This document shows positions 11,186 through 24,034 of a DNA stretch of 64,000 bases, piece by piece. Position 1 is the stretch's first letter; each line of letters begins with the position of its first letter. The stretch comes from Pyrus communis. Lineage: Eukaryota > Streptophyta > Magnoliopsida > Rosales > Rosaceae. Under the pieces are notes generated by a model. That model saw only the letters and a list, made by a program, of their open reading frames with translations. It was not told the DNA's origin and searched no databases. A program made the position numbers and the translations under genes. The DNA lies in contig NC_084803.1 of assembly GCF_963583255.1 (NCBI RefSeq), forward strand, positions 16,875,428-16,939,427, given 5' to 3'.

Positions 11186-13575
11186 ATGGCTAGCAGCTGC
11201 CTCCGGAAAAGATTTTTATGCGCGTTCTTTTTTGTTTTTTGCGGTTTTCTTGGCTTAATCACTTCTCCAGCTGAAGCTGCTATAAAGAAATACCAGTTTG
11301 ATGTGAGTTGTTTCCATGCATTACAAGAAACAAAGAAAAAAGAAGAAGAAAAAGTATTACTCCGTGCATTGTTTTTGATTCAATAAATTAAATCCTCATC
11401 TGTGTGCTTTTACAGGTTCAAGTAAAGAAAGTGAGCAGATTGTGCCATGCAAAACCGATTGTTACTGTAAATGGCGGATTTCCGGGGCCTACGATCTATG
11501 TCCAGGAAGGTGACAGACTTCAAATCAATGTCACAAACCATGCTCAATACAATATGTCAATTCACTGGTAAGAATTAACCTATACTAACCAGCCATTTTT
11601 TTTTTATCACAACCTTTTTTCGTATCAAAGTACTAATTACCGGTTCTCCAAGAAAAATATGTTGGTTTAGCAGAAACATTTAGAGGGTTTAATTTGATCT
11701 TTTCTTTGCAGGCATGGATTGAAGCAGTACCGAAATGGTTGGGCAGATGGACCAGCTTATGTGACCCAATGTTCGATCCAGACCAGAAGTAGCTACACAT
11801 ACGTCTTCAATGTGACAGGGCAAAGAGGAACTTTGTGGTGGCATGCACATATTCTTTGGCTAAGGGCTACTGTCTATGGAGCAATTGTGATCATGCCTAA
11901 ACAAGGAACTTCATTCCCATTCCCACAGCCGTATAGGGAAACTGAGATTTTACTTGGAGAATGGTGAAATGTGGATGTGGAAACCTTTGTCAACAAGGCA
12001 AACAGATTGGGATTGCCACCAAACTTCTCAGATGCTCACACCATCAATGGCAAGCCAGGGCCACTGTTTCCTTGCTCTGAGAAACGTAAGCAAGCCTACT
12101 TTTAAAAACTACACCAAGACTAAACCTAATCTCTAAGCTTGAAATGACGATTTTACAACTAAAATGTTCAACCGTTTCAATAAATGGAATTATAATTGAA
12201 GAGTATAAGTGAGGTTTTCTCAGCATATCCTGTCTTTAAAAAGGACAGAACGTTCTGTACATAGTCGAAATGCTAAAATTAAACCCTATAAAGCCAAAAT
12301 GTTTAACTCCAAACCCCCAAAAAAAAAACAAATTTATAAACACAATCACACTTTCAGCTTCAACATAAGCACAATTGCAAAAAATTGTAATTTAATTTTG
12401 TTCCATTTTCTTTGGTTTAGATACTTTTGCAATGGAGGTTGAGCAAGGGAAGACCTATCTCCTCAGAATCATCAACGCTGCTCTCAATGACGAACTTTTC
12501 TTCGGCATTGCTGGACACAACTTGACAGTGGTGGAGGTCGATGCAGTTTACACCAAACCCTTCACTACTCAAGCCATACTAATTGCACCAGGCCAGACCA
12601 CAAACGTTTTGGTCCAAGCCAATCAAGCTCCAGGCAGATACTTCATGGCTGCCAGGCCTTTCATGGATGCTCCAGTTCCCGTAGACAACAAGACAGCCAC
12701 TGCCATTCTCCAATACCGAGGAGTTCTGAACACCATCCTGCCAAGCCTTCCTCAATTGCCTAACCCTAACGACACGCCCTTCGCTTTAAGCTACAACAAG
12801 AAGCTCAGAAGCCTAAACACTCCAAACTTTCCGGCCAATGTGCCTCTCAAAGTCAACCGGAAACTCTTCTACACCATTGGTTTCGGGAAAGAATCGTGCC
12901 CTAGTTGCATCAACGGAACAAGATTTGTTGCTTCCTTGAACAACATCTCTTTCGAAATGCCTCAGGTCGGTCTTCTTCAAGCACATTACTTCAATCTCAA
13001 AGGGGTGTTCAAAACCGACTTCCCCGATACGCCTTCAACTCCTTTCAACTACACTGGTGCACCACTCACAGCCAATCTTGGGACATCAACTGGAACTAGA
13101 CTGAGCAAGATTGCCTTCAATTTGACCGTTGAGCTTGTTTTGCAAGACACAAATCTCCTAACAGTGGAGTCGCATCCGTTCCATCTCCACGGATACAACT
13201 TCTTTGTTGTTGGAACTGGGATTGGGAAATTTGATCCTGCCAAGGACCCTGCTAAGTACAACTTAGTTGATCCTGTTGAGAGAAATACAGTCGGTGTTCC
13301 CACAGGTGGTTGGACTGCCATTCGGTTTAGAGCTGATAATCCAGGTACAATAATAGCAAACTTTAATTTACATGTACCACAGGACATATAGACTTGTTGG
13401 TTATTTACTACTATAATCTTTGGTTCATTTGTATGAATTTTTAGGTGTTTGGTTCATGCACTGTCATTTGGAGCTTCAAACCGGGTGGGGATTGAAGATG
13501 GCGTTTGTTGTAGAAGATGGACCGGGATCAGATCTATCGGTCCTGCCTCCGCCTAAGGATCTTCCACCGTGCTGA
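11186..13575 (+). pseudogene. Laccase (multicopper oxidase) with a nonsense codon
   Basis: Five exons: 11186-11302, 11416-11567, 11712-12085, 12421-13344 and 13445-13575. They give 1698 nt, or 566 codons, a normal laccase length. Residues 1-31 form a signal peptide, so the protein would be secreted to the cell wall, where laccases oxidise monolignols and other phenolics. Copper motifs: HWHG (spanning the exon 2/3 junction), [19 protein letters not shown] and WFMHCHLE. Two lesions: codon 175 (11965-11967) is TGA where the family has Trp in the EWW motif, and the last His of the HCHLExH block, a type-1 copper ligand, is Gln ([11 protein letters not shown]). The frame is otherwise intact through the end at PPC-TGA, so decay is recent, or the TGA may be an allele or assembly error. 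Confidence 0.85.
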
Positions 13576-14299
13576 TGACGCTTGGACCGGGTTCAGATCA
13601 AACTGGTGACATTGGTGTACCACCTACTTACACTTTTTGCCAAAGTTGCAGAAGTTTCTTCAGAGTTGCAAACAATTATCAATTTACGAAAATCAATTTG
13701 TGCGATACTGATGAAAATGCAACAAATTACACCGTACTATGTAACAATTGTTTTCTTTCATTATATATTGTCAAAATGATACTATTGTTTTCTTTCATTA
13801 ATATTTTTAAAATGATACTAGAATCATTTATACTAGTCTCTTGCCACACGCTTATACCGATTGCAATTAAAATCTTGGTTATTGTTTTACTTTTTTTAAT
13901 TGTACTTTTTTTTTGTCAACTTTTTTAATTGTACTTATTTTAGATATTATTGTTTTTTTTATTAAAATATATTTTAAAATAATGAATTGTTTTTTTTTTG
14001 TTTTTGTTTTGTGATTTTTTTTTTGAAATCCTGAAGGCAGAAGGATAATTTGGGTATTAGAAAGCTTGGTCCTCTTTATCTTCTCTTTTTATATACTAGT
14101 AACTAGCAGAGATACACCCACATAGTGTGCGAACAATTTCTTTTTATTTATTTATTTTATTATGAAGTGTGATTAATTTTTAAAATTAAAACAAAAAAAA
14201 TGTTTACGAATTGGGATAATAAGCCTTTTTTCTATTATTTAATTTTATTCTAAATTTTTAAATAGAGCATGCTATACTAACTTGGCTGTGAGGGTGCTG
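13576..14299. other. Laccase 3' flank, T-rich spacer
   Basis: Non-coding T-rich sequence. Two near-identical phrases of the form tgttttctttcattaatat, both containing aaaatgatac, occur at about 13747-13820. No gene or clear transposon end seen. Confidence 0.4.
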
Positions 14300-14847
14300 T
14301 AAAAAAAAAAAGAAAAAAGAAAACTTTACATTCATATAATTACTAAATTGCCCATATGAGTTAAAATAGTAATTTCATAGAATCTTAGTTGACAACCACG
14401 ATTCTATTAATAATTAGTTTAGATATAGATAAACAATAAAATGTGCCCACTACATGGGATTCTTTTAGTTTTCATAATTCTTAATTAATTTATTTTAACT
14501 CAATATTGACACACCCCAACCCGAAAAGTCCACCTGGACTTCGAATCAAGTTGTGCTAGCTGACAACAGAAGGGTAACGAAGCCATAAAGTGAAGTGATG
14601 TGGAAAATGTGAATAAATTTAAACCTAAAAGTGCCTAAATATAAGAGTGCGCTTGTGAGCGGAAATGAACCCATTTCACACGTATAGTATGAAAGTAATT
14701 ACCGTAGCTTGCAATATCTCAAGAATTCAATACATTACAATATATTTTGTAAAGAACCATCTAACGTTCGACAGTCACATAATCTCACATAAACAAATGT
14801 ATCATATTGAGTGCTCATCGACATATGCTGACACAGGAGTTCATGCA
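14300..14847. repeat. Direct repeat copy 1 (shared with 24035-24847)
   Basis: From the poly-A-flanked start through gcagaggtatt this matches 24035-24847 closely. The match covers about 200 bases left of the LTR start at 14507 and the first about 340 bases of the LTR. Copy 1 lacks about 230 bases that are present in copy 2 (after tttcacacgt, near 14680). The missing block in copy 2 is bounded by acgt on each side, which looks like a microhomology deletion. Confidence 0.85.
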
Positions 14848-15281
14848 GAGGTATTCTGACATGAACATGATTGGGTGTAATAATGATTTACGCTCTAGTA
14901 CTACAATCACGTGAAGACTGGTGCTATGTGTAGCACATACGAGTCCTAATTGCCTATAACAATCTTGGACAGGACTTCACCTACAATGGATCCAAAGCGA
15001 GCGTACGGTGTGATGTGCACATACACGTGAAAGACTGGCCCTGGCCTTGGCCGAGTACTAACACTGGTGCAACAACGATGAACATATAATGTAAATATCA
15101 TCATGCCACATCAATTCAACAATTCTAGTCAATATAATACCATTCATGGTCATAAATATAATTAAGGCATCCCCTTATAGTAAGCTTACATGTGCATCCC
15201 GTAGAATTATTTCATAATTTCTCAACAATAAGACATTTCTTATAAACATTAATTTAATTATGGCAATCATGTAGAAAATTC

Positions 15282-15285
<4 letters not shown>

Positions 15286-15360
<75 letters not shown>
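15286..15360. repeat. Compound (TA)n(CA)n microsatellite
   Basis: About 20 TA units are followed by tgt and about 15 CA units. The short open frame over it that reads as alternating Thr-His is an artefact. Confidence 0.95.
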
Positions 15361-15362
<2 letters not shown>

Positions 15363-15575
15363 GGCCTTTTAAGGGAAGAGATCCCCATTTAAAAAAAAAA
15401 AAAAATAGGGACACCCTCTTGACTATTAGATTTGACTTTAATGAAATTCTGTGGCTAAGAGTAAATCATAGGCCACAGAATCTAAACCACAAGATTTCAT
15501 TAAAGCCAAATCTAACAGTTAAGAGGATGTCCCCATTTTTTTTGAAAAATGGGGATCCCTTTCCTTAAAGGCTTC
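15363..15575. mobile_element. Foldback MITE of about 213 bp
   Basis: The left arm starts aggccttttaagggaagag and the right arm ends ccctttccttaaaggcttcct. Each arm is about 85-95 bases and they complement each other with few mismatches (atccccattt/aaatggggat, gattcatt-type and ctgtgg/ccacag blocks). The loop is about 20 bases around agagtaaatcat. It is inserted in the TA/CA microsatellite, with TA tracts on both sides. Confidence 0.8.
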
Positions 15576-17443
15576 CTATATATATATATATATACGGAAA
15601 CTAACCAATATATATACACTACATAAAAGAAAAGACCCACTCATAAGTCATGTTGTCGAGTCGAACTCACTTCACAGGCATCAAAGATCTTTGCGATGCT
15701 TTTCACCTAGAAGTGAGACCATTTACGTAAATATAACGTATTAACGTAATTACGCATTTTCGTACAAAGTACGGCTAATAAAGGAACTATTTTAAAATGA
15801 TCGAACTTTGAAAAATGGATGACGGATTCAGATTTGGCACGTCGAGAAACCTAAGGAGGGTCATCGGGTTCCTCCATGCGCCACTGCACGTGCCGCCACA
15901 AGACTGCGGCCTGGAAGGCCACGCGCCACCACACGCGCCTAGTTGGGTCGCTGAAAAGTTCACCAAAAAAGTTGTCGATGCCGTCATAAACGGCGGTGGA
16001 GCATAGTACCTTTGATGGAGGCGTGTGTGCTCTACGTGCCGACCATGATTCGCACCCATGCGCGGGCCCAGGAAACTGGAACTGGGTCCAGGTCATATCT
16101 GGGCTTGGGTTGCTCAGTTGGGTCTAGCCTACATGGGTTGGATGGGGTTGATGGGCCAAGGGTCATTGGATTGGGCCCAATAACTGGGTTAGGCCAGTTT
16201 TGGGTTGCGGATCGGGTCGACCAGGTTTCAAGCTATGGGTTAGTCAGATTCCATGAAGAAGAAAGTTGGAGCTTTCCAAGCTTCGATCATCACCAAATCT
16301 TAACAAAAACTAATCATTCTATATACCAAAATGAAGCCCAAGGAACAAGGATTTGAAATGTACCATTAGTTTCCTTGATAGTGGTCGGAGTTGGCCGAAA
16401 AACGGCTCGAAGCTGCCGAAAATCTGGGATGTTTTCCCCGCAGAGGTTTTGTACCAAAACCCATATCAAGACCCTTAAGAAAGCTAGGAACATATACTAA
16501 AACATGATCCAAGACGTTTTGGGTGGTTTTTGGAACTTACCTTGTTAGAACTCGAGATCTCATTGGAGAAAATATAAACAGTGATGGTGTCATGGAGTAA
16601 AAGGTTTCTGCCAGTAGGAGATCACGGCTGAGGGAGTTTGGGTGTTGCGGTGCTTGTCGGAACTGTGATGGTATGGTGATGGTGGTGCTCCGGTCTTGGT
16701 GCTAGTGGTTATATAGAGAGAGGAAAATGCTAGAGTGAGAGAAACGGGAGAGAATGGAGAGGAGAAAGAAAGTCCTGGTTTGTGGTGGAAGAGAGCAAAC
16801 ATGGCAAGGAGGGAGTAGGGAGTTTTTGGGATGTGTGGGTCCCACGACCCCAATATAAATTAATAAAATATTCAAAATATCTAATAAAAAAATATTAAAA
16901 TAATAATATAATAATATAATAATTTTTCACGAAAGTATTTCTCGGATTCGTAGTTCTGTAAAATCTTCATCGTAGCTCCAATTTCGATTACCCTTACGCC
17001 TATGCGTTCATACCATCGAGTACTTCGAAAATACGTAAAGTAATAGCTCAAAAGCGTCACGAGCTAACGGTCAATGAAAGTCAATAATCTCACCTTTAGG
17101 GTATTTTCATCAATTCACTCTTCTAAAATTAATAAAATCTTAAAAGTAGGGATGAGTTGTCACGATCTACCCACCTTAAAAAAATTTTGTCCCCAAAATT
17201 TGGAATAAGTTGATATACATAAAATACTCAAAGATAGAAAGAAATATATGTAAAGAAGAATTCAAGCCAGAGTGGTTGCATAAAAGAGAATGCCATTCCG
17301 TCGCGATCGGATTGCAATAATTCCTCTTTCATGCCTCCAAACTCAAACTTTCCTTCTCCTTCAGTACATTACTAAAATATACTACTTTTGATAAAAACAT
17401 AAAGTTGAAAATATTTATATATGTATAATAACATCATGTCAAA

Positions 17444-17480
17444 ATACATACATACATACATACATACATACATACATACA
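17444..17480. repeat. (ATAC)n microsatellite
   Basis: About nine tandem copies of the tetranucleotide CATA/ATAC. Confidence 0.9.
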
Positions 17481-18061
17481 TAAAATAACATAAAGTTAGA
17501 ATAATTTTACTGAAAATAGAAAATTTTCCACCTACACATTCGTAACGTCACGTACTCCGAGAATAAGAGCGTAGTATCTAAAAATGCTAATGTACTCCGA
17601 CAATAAATAAATAAATAACTAAAATGCCAACGTAAAAGGACCTACTTGTCCACTTGCTTAACAAACCCAATGAATAAGTTATTAATATTACGGTCTGTAG
17701 CCCGTTATATCGACAGCTCACTGTTGTCTTGATAAGCAAGCAATAAATTTCTGAGGGTGCAATATTACCATTTTGCCCCTCATTGGGAAATACATATAAA
17801 TCGTCTTATTAGCGACTCGACCGCTATGTGAGCGACAATGCTAATAGCACACAATTTCCTAAATTGTAATCTTGATTATTCAAATACTTGTTTGTAATAC
17901 TCCTATGTCAATCATGTGCTATGCATAAAATCTCCATACTACATCTAAGCGATGTCATACCTAAAACCAAAAATTGTAACCGTAGTTACATGCAACTAAA
18001 ATAAAGATAACCATATGTTACAACCATGCTAATTGTAGAACGGACAAAATGCGACACGTCC

Positions 18062-18300
18062 ACTAAGGTCTGGATAGTTCGTTCAAACTGGCCGTTTGTC
18101 TGAGGGTGAAAATGTGGTACTGGACAAAAACTTAGTACTCATAACCTTTAAAAAGGCTTCCCAAGACTTGGAAATGAAACGTGTATCACAGGGAGATACA
18201 GTAGTGACATGCACACCAAGTAGCCAAGCAATGTAGTTCACAATGCTTTAGCGAGCGGCTTCATATTGAATTTCCCTCAGATTTAGCGAAAACTATGTCG
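18062..18300 (-). pseudogene. Ty3/gypsy integrase fragment
   Basis: The reverse complement reads HFHPQTNGQFERTIQTLVDV, the canonical C-terminal catalytic block of gypsy integrase containing the Glu of the DDE triad. Just upstream in element sense is a degenerate VSPCDTRFISKSWEAF, equivalent to the DRDPRFTS block with the second Asp. Frameshifts separate the pieces. Confidence 0.8.
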
Positions 18301-18675
18301 AGAAAGATAAAAGAACAATTAAGAATTTAAGGGTCAAAACAAGTCCATCAAATCTAGAATACAAGGTAACTGAAATTAATGCATGATATCTTGCTACAAC
18401 TGTAGCTTATGGAATATTCAATCACCAATGGTAAAGATTCGTTCAGCAGAGTATTTGTTGGGTGATTGAGAAATTAGTGGTCACAATTATAATTTCAATG
18501 TCAACGGTCCTTCTAGACAGTCTACTTGCCTTAGAAATAATACGAAGTGCAATAGGGTAGACATGTACCCAAGGTCGACTGGAATACCTTTCGGCACATA
18601 GGGGTGAATATGGAATCATGTTAGAGTAAATACTGATCGAAACGTCAGAAAATTTGATAAATTCAAGAATGAGTG

Positions 18676-21128
18676 ATTTTACCAAGTGGTAAAAAACGTA
18701 GTCTCTCTAGACCAACATAAACTAGGTTTGTGAGACCTTGAAATTTTAGAAGTGTTTTTATGAACTTTGGAGTGTCTTCGAGTTTTACAATTTACAATTC
18801 CTTTTGAATGGGTGACAATTTTACATGAGATCAAGGGTTATTTTGAGGTGATAGGTTGAAAGTAGGCGAGATCACGAGTTTTTAGCATTTTGCAAATTAA
18901 TTTTCGGAGCTTGAATAAATTTTTTATGAGATTTCAAGTTGGATAAATGTTGGAATGCCATGTTGCGGCCAAGGTATGGCTGACTTACCATGTGGATAGC
19001 AGCTGGAACGACCAGCAATGAGGGACTAATGGTGGTGTCAATACACCATGACAACACATATGTATGTAAGGACTGAAAGAAGAGAACAAAGCAAAAGAAA
19101 AAGAGACTAGATATCCATCTTGCTTGACACATGGCAAGCACCTATTGGACCTTTGAAATTGAAGAGGTGAGGCGGCAAGCTTGGAAGATTGTAAATATAC
19201 TTCCTCATTTAGTGTTCCAAGCTAAAACGAAAACAAAAAAAAAGGAAAAAATTTCCTTTCAATCTTTCTAAATTCATAACTTTCAATCCGGGAGTCCGAT
19301 TGAGGAACGGTTTTCGCCTACATGCTCAGTGAATCGAACCCAACGTTCAAAGGTAAATTTTGAGGATTATTACTTAAGTTTGAATAATTCATTCAAATTG
19401 GGATTCGTGACTAATTAGACCCAAATCTTCTATTTCAAGCTTGTTCTTCCACGGTTTGAGGGCTCTAAAGCCTATTGGATGATTGGAGGACAATTTCTAA
19501 GACATTAAGGTAAAGATTTACACAAGATCAGATTTCTGGGGTTTTATACAAGTTTCATATGAATGAGATATAGAGAAATATGATGATTGATTCGAAATAT
19601 TTCAAATTTGGACTTTAAAGGACGTTTGTATCGAACAAATGAGTTGTACTATTGATGGATTGTGTTTTGGCTTGAAGGATATGTTGAATTTCTGGGAAAA
19701 CAGACCTCAAAGCCGTTGGTTTCATACTAGGGACTAAACTACAAAAATTGTTTCACTTTTGGGATATTTTTATAAATTACCAAAAGTTCAAGGGCCAAAG
19801 TGTAATTATCAAAAGTTTGGGGACATATTTGAAATAATAAAAAGTTCAAATACATAATTTTTGTTCCGGTTAAGTAAAGGTCCCTATTGGATATAATTGT
19901 TGTTATGGGAATAAAGTTGAGTCATTATATATGGACATATAGTGACATATTGTAATTGTTGAACTAGTGACTCCAAGTACTCGCGGTGCTTGCGTTTAAT
20001 TGAGGTATTGGTGAGGAATATTGCTTGCGTGGATTGAAGACCAGGTAGGGGGATCCTCACTTACCCTAGTTATGGAATTTTGCGAATGTACGTATATGTA
20101 AATATACAAATGCCTGTGAAATCTGCATATATTTTGCTATGATAGAACCATGAGGAAAAATGGTTTTGTTTTATATCATGATATGCATGTTGTTTTATGC
20201 TACAAATTAAAGTGATGACTTGAGAGTGAAGGGGGCATAGCGACCACCTTATGTTTCGATCCCCTAAACCTCTAGAGGGGCTACTACGAAAGGATTAGTA
20301 TCGCTACTTTTCTAGGAGAGGTACTAGGATATCTAAGGGTAGAGCATTAAAGGACACTCTCACTATACCTTACCATAAATATGTTCGTTCGGAGTTGGTC
20401 CAAGTAAGGTGGTAGTTGGTCATTAGATCGGTCATCAGGCATGTAGCGATTTATTAGGATCCCTGTTTTCTTTTTAAAAGGAAATTGTGTGAACATACAA
20501 TCTATTTTCAAAACTAAACAAAGCTTTTGTTGTGCATCAATCATTTTCCTATAGTATATATAGTGTCGTATACTATTTTCAAACCTAGCTGGGGTGGATT
20601 CCCTGAGGGGGAGCGATGAGCGTTTATGATGCTCACCCCTACTTTATTACAAGACCGAAGGACCTACAAATAGATGATCTGAACTAAAGTCGGGACAAGC
20701 GTTGTTTATTACTTGTCAACTTCTTAGTCGCTCATTGACTTTCCATAGGTTTTTGGTTCGCACATATGCTTGATTTCCTTACCTTCTTGAAGGAATCTTT
20801 TGTAGCCAAACTTAGCGCTTTGTACTTTCCAAATCGTACTAAAGAGTTGGTTTAGTATGATAATTACCTTAAACTCTTTAGTTCTATTGTAGATTGTGAA
20901 GTTCTTTTCCCATGTAAAAATTTTATCCAAATTCAGTTGCCTTTTTATTCTTCATTTTATCAAAATGATTTCCTTTTCCATATTGCTTAAAAATAAATTA
21001 TTTTATTCCCCTCAAATAGTCTTACGTTCTATTAGGAATGTAGTGCTATATTGTTGGATTTTAACACTATAATATTGCGGTACTAATAGAGCGTGACATT
21101 GTTACATGTCCCTTTTTGGGGCGTGACA
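18676..21128 (+). mobile_element. Possible plus-oriented gypsy LTR (left edge unresolved)
   Basis: The stretch ends in GGGGCGTGACA at 21128 and holds sequence of the style seen in chromovirus LTRs, for example gtagggggatcctcacttacc at about 20045. No primer-binding site follows directly and I could not place the 5' edge, so this is a tentative call. Confidence 0.3.
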
Positions 21129-22013
21129 GGGTTGATTGATCAAGTCAGTTGATAATCACCGAAGCATCATCATAATCTCCACATGCACAATATACCTCTC
21201 ACATGGAGCTCATGGTGATATTTCCCAACTACATTTGAATATAGGAAGTGATTATACTTGAACGATTTCTTGATGATTTGTAGGTAACGTCATATCAATA
21301 CTCATGAATTCCAATTGAAATGAGGTGAGGTAGGCTGAAAGGGTTCAAGGGTAAATATAACTTTTGTTGCGGTAAACCGTAACTACGTTTGTACAATTGA
21401 GGTGATACATGATATTGTAATCATAGGCGTTAATTTGGTTCTTTTTTTGCCATTGTCAGAAATCTAATTCTTTTCAAATGAAGATGTAATTGAGAGGTTT
21501 AAGGTTGATAAAGATTTTGGACACGTTTCTCCACAGAGTAGTGTTATTCGGTTTACAAGTAAAGATGGTAACTATTGACTCTAAGTCATGCATAAGGTGG
21601 TTCATTTCATACGGTTCCAACCGTTGGGAAATATAAGCTATACCTCGTCATGCTGCATCTACCCAGCCAAATCATCCAGATAAAATGTCATTGTGGATTT
21701 CTAAATTATCGATGTTGTCGAAAAATGTAAGCATAATGCTTGGGAAGAGACAACACTTATGTTGTTAGAAATTTTATTCATATCCAACATCCTAAACCAA
21801 ACTAACTTTCCTCAGTCGATGAGTGAGGAAAAATAGTATAGTCGAAAAATCGCTACAAATTGTCGATACGTTGTGAGAATTTCAATTTTCTTCCATTGCA
21901 ACCTTTTGGGAAAGAGAAAAGAATATCGTCTAATGAGATCACATCTCCTAAGAAAAGTACCAATTTAATCAAAGTTAATAGTTAATGAATTTGGTATAAA
22001 GCTGACTGACGGT

Positions 22014-22506
22014 TGTGGATGCAAATTTCCGCTGTCTTCTCCTTTGACGAAAATGCACCGGCAAAATAATAACACCTAAGATTAAGGCCAAAAGCCTCAT
22101 GCATTCACGATGAATGGGGGGAGGTTTTGGCCGAAGAATCTTCGATGCCAAAGTTAGAATTTGAGAGAGAAAGTGTTTAGGAATTTTCGGGGAGAGAAAT
22201 GGCCTATCATTTTAGTGGGAAAACATGGCTATTTATAGGGGAGTGACCATCCCTTTTTGCAGAATAGGGGCCGACCACATATGGTCAAATTGTGAGTGTG
22301 ATTGCAAGATATTATGTGAAATAATATCTTGCAATTAACTTGGCAATTAATCCCAAATTGAATAGGAAAATTAGGAGTTACTTTTTGAGTGAGGATTTGA
22401 TAAGGAGTGAGAGGGTTTTGAATAAATACCATTTTTATCAGCTTTGACTTTTCCCAAAAGTACATGTGTTGCCTTCATAATTTTCTTGATTATTTTTGGC
22501 TCCACA
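22014..22506 (-). mobile_element. Solo LTR, same family as the element at 40834-45704
   Basis: The stretch starts TGTGGATGCAAATTTCC and ends GGCTCCACA. It aligns along its length with the LTR at 40834-41396: shared ccaaaagcctcatg, ggctatttataggggagtg, ttgcaagatattatgtgaaa and aataaataccatttt. It is about 493 bp. The flanking five bases (acggt, attgt) do not form a clean target duplication, so the insertion is old, or the ends have changed. Orientation is inferred from the related complete element. Confidence 0.8.
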
Positions 22507-23582
22507 ATTGTGTTTAGAAAATTTGCTCTCGTTGCTAGGGTAGGTGAGAAAGTCATCGGTAAGACCACTACGAGTTTGACAAGCTACGGAAGAAAACTCA
22601 AGCTCAAAGGTTAGTTGGGCTGACCATCAACTTGAAGTAGAGCTAACAGTTTTTCGTCATCACCTGATAGAGTTGCTAAAATCTAGGTATGATCCTAAGA
22701 TTTGGCCTTTCTCCTTCACAGATATGTTTGAGATTCCCTAGATAAGGTGTTTGGTTGGATAAATTCCTAATCGGTAAACTTTAGTAACTCAGTTCTCTCG
22801 ATGATGTAGGACTTGTTCGAGAAGATGCAAGGAAAACTGGTGTAGTACAAAAAAGTGGATCGAGGGTGTACTTTACTTCACCATTTGGTGATATCCCAGG
22901 TAAAATTTTGAGAAATGACGCCAAAGGTATACGCCATTGGAACGTACAATACTACTTCCTTTCTCTATGACACGTATTACAATTCTAATTTTGCCTGTGG
23001 AAGTGATCTGAAAGGTGATTGGTCAAGAATGTTCTGGTTACCTAGATAGGTAAAATAGTTAACACAACTGCAAGTTTACGGTCCTCCTACAAGGCTTGCT
23101 CCTAATTTCCACGATTTTGTTTCTTCGGCTCAGATAGTCATTATTAATCAATCTATCAATCGCAACACTAAGTAACGCATATATGATAACTTGGTATTGT
23201 TCGTTACCCTGAAACTGTGATCTGGTGTTTTGGCACAAAGGTATCATTCCTAGATAGTAGCATGTGTTTGGTATCAGAAATCATACCGCCTGAATACCGG
23301 TTGACAGTTCTTGGATATCAGACAATATCGTCAATTAGTAGCACCATCATAGGTTGATTACAAATTAGAGCCCGCTCATATGGATAGTTTCAGATGACTG
23401 GTAAGGAATTGGTCCTATGAGTTGGTTTTGTTGATTCTAGGGAAAATTGATTACTGCTTTTAGGATTTCTGCTACCCGAATGTATAACAACTCGTACTCT
23501 TCTGCCTATACTCATCGAAATGATGAGTACAACATCTAAAGGAAATCTGGGAACTAGTGTTGGTTGGAATGTCCTAAGGCTG

Positions 23583-23611
23583 CAAAAAAAAAAAAAAAAA
23601 AAAAAAAAAAA
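23583..23611. repeat. Poly-A tract
   Basis: Roughly 28 uninterrupted A residues in decayed repeat sequence. Confidence 0.9.
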
Positions 23612-24034
23612 GAATTTGCTAATAACTCACCTTAGAAAGAACTTAAAGAGATTCAATCTTCCTCCTGAAGATTCGGAACTGTACTAGTACATTTGAAGGG
23701 TAAATGCCATCAGGGACCAAGAATGATTGTCCCCCAGAAGTTCTTTCATTGAGTGCTACCACTTTAGCACTAGGTTGTTGCTTAAGACATTTCTGGAATC
23801 TTGACGAAAGTAAACTTCCTAGGAATTCTAATAGATGGTATACTAACGAATACTGCCAAGGAATCAAAACTGTTATTGGTTTCCTAACTTGAAAGGGTTG
23901 GTAAAGATGACAAGATAATAGTAGTGGAATTGATGAGTAAAGTATTCGGTGGTACACAATTTTCGACACAATAGCCCAGCTTCAGGGCCACAAACTCGTC
24001 TCCGAATAGGGATTTTCCTTGGCATGAAGGTTTT

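Larger units (their letters stand above)
14507..17162 (-). mobile_element. Gypsy-type LTR (minus orientation)
   Basis: A 2.66-kb block starts TGACA (14507) and ends TGTCA (17162). It is directly followed on the right by cgatctacccaccttaaa and tttgtcccc. Read on the minus strand this is a purine-rich tract (AAGGTGGGTAGATCG) just before TGACAACTC. That is the arrangement of a polypurine tract and a 3' LTR of a Ty3/gypsy element transcribed leftwards. Decayed integrase on the minus strand at about 18060-18250 agrees. Inside the LTR are a TA/CA microsatellite, a foldback MITE and G+C-richer sequence at 15830-16250. The flank left of 14507 is also present at the second copy, so the left boundary is less secure than the right. 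Confidence 0.6.
17163..24034. mobile_element. Decayed, nested gypsy-type retrotransposon sequence
   Basis: No intact coding frame. Islands that can be identified: minus-strand integrase at about 18060-18300 (HPQTNGQFERTIQTL at 18062-18108, preceded by a DTRF-like block); minus-strand reverse-transcriptase/RNase H boundary at about 21850-22000 (FLGDVISLDDI, matching the gypsy FLGHVIS motif); and a plus-oriented LTR-like tract ending GGGGCGTGACA at 21128. The order integrase-left, RT-right on the minus strand fits a leftward element whose 3' LTR is 14507-17162. A solo LTR interrupts it at 22014-22506. From 22507 to 24034 I see only unplaced decayed sequence and a poly-A tract. Confidence 0.55.

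Noticed and set aside
13049..13387. 112-codon minus frame within laccase exon 4
   Set aside because: Shadow of the laccase coding strand.
15326..15568. Plus frame starting with a Thr-His repeat
   Set aside because: Translation of the CA microsatellite and the foldback MITE.
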